From Nymphalis io (Eukaryota; Arthropoda; Insecta; Lepidoptera; Nymphalidae): a stretch of DNA of 64,000 nt. The stretch lies in assembly GCF_905147045.1 (NCBI RefSeq), contig NC_065896.1, positions 2,753,001 to 2,817,000 on the forward strand, written 5' to 3'. Below are positions 63,654 through 64,000 of the stretch, one piece after another. The stretch's first letter is position 1. Every line of letters begins with the position of its first letter. The notes beneath the pieces were generated by a model. It worked only from the letters and a program-made list of their open reading frames with translations. It did not search any database and was not told the DNA's origin. The position numbers and the translations under genes were made by a program.

Positions 63654-64000
63654 ACTGTCTCGTTGGTCTAGTGGCCATCTAGTAGGGCCGCAGTCCCAGA
63701 GGCCTTAGGTTCAAATCCCAGGTCGAGCCAATAATAAGCTATTTAGTTTTTCATTCAAACATTCTCACCAGTAGCCGCCAGGAGTCTGGAAGTTGAAAGT
63801 GTGTACACTCCCATGCTTCGGAAAGCACGTAAAGTCATTGGTCTTGCGCCTGAACTCTTTCGGGTCGGATTGCCGTCCCACCGGGTTTTGAAAGTTAGGG
63901 AATAGAGAGTGCACCTGTGTTTGCGCACACACTTGTGCACTATAATATGCCCTGCACAGTTGGCTAATCTCTCTTGAGATTGGCCGCCGTGATCGAAATC
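63654..64000 (+). mobile_element. Family-3 SINE, full length, cut by the window end
   Basis: Head CTCGTTGGTCTAGTGGCC, B box AGGTTCAAATCCCAGG, body and GCACCTGTGTTTGCGCACAC..CTCTCTTGAGATTGGCCGCC. The best-preserved copy of this family here. Confidence 0.88.

Larger units (their letters stand above)
56001..64000. other. Non-coding: THSD7A-like first intron or upstream, part 3
   Basis: No supported exon. It contains a decayed repeat at 57125-57245, family-3 SINEs at 60990-61330 and from 63654, and a family-4 SINE at 62043-62275. Locally GC-richer, repeat-free stretches lie near 56465-56600, 58385-58570 and 59955-60140. The 77-residue frame at 59959-60192 has no Met start or splice support. Confidence 0.55.

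Overview
The window is AT-rich animal DNA with short spliced exons and many short interspersed elements. The repeat families, including tRNA-headed SINEs of the kind common in moth and butterfly genomes, point to a lepidopteran, probably a butterfly; the species cannot be named from this sequence alone. Coding models below were built by hand. For every multi-exon gene, reading frame and splice phase were checked across all junctions.

Layout, left to right. (1) 47-922, minus: a complete SRSF2/SC35 splicing factor in three exons. (2) 1474-2316, plus: a three-exon homolog of the ciliary protein CFAP276, head to head with SRSF2 and with an X-box-like RFX site just upstream. (3) 3798-6532, plus: four phase-consistent exons of an unrecognised acidic, C-terminally Cys-rich protein whose first exon was not found. 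(4) 8567-18145, minus: shuttle craft/NFX1, complete in 16 coding exons and 1218 residues, with PAM2, RING, NF-X1 zinc fingers and R3H. (5) 19456-23033, plus: an unrecognised nine-exon, 358-residue helical protein that starts MGCIAS, an N-terminal dual-acylation signature; it is divergent from shuttle craft. (6) 25298-38284, minus: 27 exons (1232 residues) of a THSD7A-like thrombospondin type-1 transmembrane protein. Its 5' (signal peptide) exon is not seen.

From 38.3 kb to the right end (25.7 kb) no coding exon could be supported. This is probably the first intron or the upstream region of the THSD7A-like gene. It holds SINE copies, microsatellites, several hairpin-forming inverted repeats and a few GC-richer islands.

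The genes do not form one pathway. They are two divergent pairs (SRSF2/CFAP276 and shuttle craft/acylated helical protein), one convergent pair (helical protein/THSD7A-like) and one orphan. A recurrent annotation trap is a roughly 290-bp SINE (family 1) whose antisense strand keeps a frame beginning MRHQPWELR; it occurs at least nine times and is not a gene. No rRNA gene, bona fide tRNA gene, CRISPR array or bacterial-type feature was seen.
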